A stretch of DNA of 31,546 bases from 70-18 sp041691815 (lineage in GTDB: Bacteria > Pseudomonadota > Alphaproteobacteria > Acetobacterales > Acetobacteraceae): positions 1-31,546 of the forward strand of contig JBEPTZ010000048.1 in assembly GCA_041691815.1 (NCBI GenBank). The letters are read 5' to 3'. Made by a program: the position numbers and the translations under genes. The notes beneath the pieces are model-generated. The model worked only from the letters and a program-made list of their open reading frames with translations. It did not search any database and had not been told where the DNA came from. Each line of letters begins with the position of its first letter. Position 1 is the first letter of the stretch. Positions 30,157-31,546 of the stretch are shown here, in pieces.

Positions 30157-30199
30157 GGATGAAAAGTTTTTTTGCTTCTTTTTGTTCACAAAAAGAAGA
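30157..30199. repeat. 43-bp intergenic repeat, copy 3
   Basis: Same 43 bases as at 26832 and 27305. Together with the hairpin at 30076 it repeats the arrangement behind the M32 gene: stop codon, T/A hairpin, about 40-60 bases, 43-bp repeat. The hydroxyacid dehydrogenase gene starts 33 bases later. Confidence 0.85.
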
Positions 30200-30231
30200 C
30201 CTTCCTGCCTTCCTGTGCCACGCTGCCGCTC

Positions 30232-31224
30232 ATGCGAATCCACATCCAGACCCCCGCCCCCCCGGCCGACGGCAGCGTCGATCCGTTCATCATCACCGCG
30301 ACCGAGATGGAGGAAGCCGCCGCCCGTGCCGGCGACAGCACGCCTTTGGCGCTGAGCTTCGGCCACGATGCCGCAGGCTTTGCCGCCGGGATGGCCGATG
30401 CCGAGGTGCTGATCGGCTCCACCACGCAACTGGCGCACCAGTTCCCGGTCGCGGCACCGCAGTTGCGGCTGATTTCCTGCACCTCGTCCGGCATGGACAA
30501 GCTGATGCCGTTCGACTGGCTGCCGCCCGGCGTGGTGCTGCTCAACAACCGCGGCGCGCACGGCCCCAAGCTCGGTGAATACGTGCTGATGGCGCTGCTG
30601 ATGCTGGCCGCCCGGGTGCCGGCCTACGCCACCCAGCAGCGGGAAGGTGTCTGGAAGTCGCACTTCACCCCGACCTTGCGTGGCCGCCGGCTGCTGGCGA
30701 TCGGCACCGGCGATCTCGGCGGCGCCGGCGCGCGGGAGGCGCGGCGCTACGGCATGGTCGCCACCGGCCTGCGCACCCGCCCCGCCCCGCATCCGGATTT
30801 CGACACCGTGCTCGGCGCCGATGCGCTGGATGCGGCGTTGGCGCAGACCGAGTTCCTGCTGCTGGCCTGCCCGCTGACGCCTGCCACCCGCGACCTGATG
30901 GACCGCCGCCGGCTCGGCCTGCTGCCGGCGGGGGCGGCGGTGATCAATGTCGGCCGCGGCGGCCTCTTGGACCAGGAGGCGCTGTGCGACCTGCTGGAGT
31001 CCGGCCACCTGTCCGGCGCGGTGATCGACGTCACCACGCCCGAGCCGCTGCCGCCCGATGCGCGGGCCTGGCGGACCCGCAACCTGCTGGTCACCCCGCA
31101 CGCCTCGGCGGACGACCCGCACACCTACAACGCCTACAGCCTGGACATCTTCTTCGCCAACCTGCGCGCCGCGCGGGAGGGCAAGCCGATGCCCAACCTG
31201 GTGGATATCGCACGCGGCTACTGA
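30232..31224 (+). CDS. D-isomer-specific 2-hydroxyacid dehydrogenase family protein
   Basis: The 330-residue NAD(P)-dependent oxidoreductase has the Rossmann motif AIGTGDLGGAGAREARRYG near 156-174 and the usual catalytic-domain motifs: INVGRGGLLDQEAL (Arg), DVTTPEPLP (Glu) and LVTPHAS with His near residue 290. The family reduces 2-keto acids such as glyoxylate, hydroxypyruvate or phosphohydroxypyruvate. GTGDLG has Asp where many members have a small residue, but the GxGxxG glycines are present. ATG 30232 begins the conserved MRIHIQ strand; the frame extends back to 30172 inside the repeat, which is unlikely to be coding. Substrate unknown. Confidence 0.88.
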   Translation: MRIHIQTPAPPADGSVDPFIITATEMEEAAARAGDSTPLALSFGHDAAGFAAGMADAEVLIGSTTQLAHQFPVAAPQLRLISCTSSGMDKLMPFDWLPPGVVLLNNRGAHGPKLGEYVLMALLMLAARVPAYATQQREGVWKSHFTPTLRGRRLLAIGTGDLGGAGAREARRYGMVATGLRTRPAPHPDFDTVLGADALDAALAQTEFLLLACPLTPATRDLMDRRRLGLLPAGAAVINVGRGGLLDQEALCDLLESGHLSGAVIDVTTPEPLPPDARAWRTRNLLVTPHASADDPHTYNAYSLDIFFANLRAAREGKPMPNLVDIARGY

Positions 31225-31228
31225 GCGG

Positions 31229-31546
31229 CTATTTCAGGCCGAACAGGTCGTAGGCGCGGGCAGCCGGCGGCCAGAACGCGATCACATCGGCGCGGTGCAG
31301 GGTGGCGGCAATCAGGAACGCCACCAGCACCCCGATGCTGAGGCTCCAGGCAAACAGCAGCGTGGCGGAGTCGCGCGCGCTGCGCTGTGGCGGTGTCGGT
31401 GGGTGAGCCTGGAAGCGGCCGGGCACCAGATGCTCGGCGACCAGCCTCTCAGCCGCCGGGGGCGGCGGCGTCGGGTCGATGCGGGGCAGCCGCGGCGTGG
31501 CTGCGGCAGGCTCGGCCGATGGCGCGGCGGTGAGTCTGTCTCTTAT
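31229..31546 (-). CDS. 3' part of a single-helix membrane protein, cut by the contig end
   Basis: The minus-strand frame is open from the window edge to a stop at 31229. The visible part has a Pro/Ala-rich region, then RSARDSATLLFAWSLSIGVL and VAFLIAATLHR as one membrane helix, and ends ADVIAFWPPAARAYDLFGLK. The last segment resembles the 'FWPPAARLYxxLGL' end of the helix in zinc-ribbon (MJ0042-type) membrane proteins common in Rhodospirillales; this is from memory. The N-terminal zinc ribbon, if present, would lie outside the window. The outermost codons (31536-31546) are probably sequencing adapter. The stop is five bases beyond the convergent dehydrogenase stop. Confidence 0.6.
   Translation of the reverse strand: MRDRLTAAPSAEPAAATPRLPRIDPTPPPPAAERLVAEHLVPGRFQAHPPTPPQRSARDSATLLFAWSLSIGVLVAFLIAATLHRADVIAFWPPAARAYDLFGLK
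31536..31546. other. Nextera/Tn5 mosaic-end adapter remnant
   Basis: The final 11 bases, CTGTCTCTTAT, equal the first 11 bases of the Nextera transposase mosaic-end read-through sequence. Lying exactly at the edge, this is almost certainly library adapter left on a contig end rather than genome sequence. Confidence 0.8.

Overview
The window looks like the end of a contig from a GC-rich alphaproteobacterium, most likely an acetic-acid-bacterium relative (Acetobacteraceae/Rhodospirillales). The pointers are a GcrA-type cell-cycle regulator (16770-17297), a PmtA-like phospholipid methyltransferase, an alphaproteobacterial-style aa3 oxidase gene cluster with a CoxF-like small protein, and T-rich/A-rich intergenic repeats. 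The genus assignment is inference from gene content, not from a database match. The last 11 bases match the Nextera/Tn5 mosaic end, so real genome sequence probably stops at 31535.

Region 1 (1-12008) is an integrative element of about 11.6 kb set into an M20-family metallopeptidase gene. The first 92 codons of the host gene lie at 127-402 and break off exactly at the conserved TYGHGD zinc motif. At the other end (11734-13122) there is a complete peptidase gene. Its first 92 codons are a diverged, less GC-rich version of the same length, and the rest has host-like composition. The simplest reading is that a large serine integrase (9930-11552, minus) inserted the element at this motif, and that the element carries a replacement 5' end that rebuilds the target gene. 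Cargo, left to right: small unknown and winged-helix ORFs; a long AT-richer non-coding stretch (about 1660-2390) packed with hairpins that may be a large structured RNA; a Phd/YefM-type antitoxin gene overlapping a type III-like restriction-modification pair (mod-res); a Tn3-type resolvase; and a GIY-YIG/T5orf172 nuclease-like protein. It reads as a small defence-bearing integrative element.

Region 2 (13123-18700) is ordinary chromosome on the plus strand: CaiB/BaiF CoA-transferase, CHAP-domain lipoprotein, solo TatA, acetamidase/formamidase, GcrA, a cold-shock protein and a PmtA-like methyltransferase.

Region 3 (18839-26762) is the cytochrome c oxidase operon: ctaC, ctaD, ctaB, coxF-like, ctaG, an unannotated 39-codon ORF coupled by ATGA overlaps on both sides, ctaE, a DUF983 gene, SURF1, and an M32 carboxypeptidase coupled to SURF1 by ATGA. 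It encodes oxidase subunits I, II and III plus haem-O synthesis and copper and haem insertion factors; haem A synthase is not in the window.

Region 4 (26763-31546) holds a ModE-like DNA-binding protein, a glycosyltransferase/methyltransferase/epimerase cluster, a 2-hydroxyacid dehydrogenase-like gene and the truncated end of a membrane protein. Three near-identical 43-bp repeats sit in the intergenic gaps. All coordinates, motifs and pairings were read by eye; no searches or folding were run.
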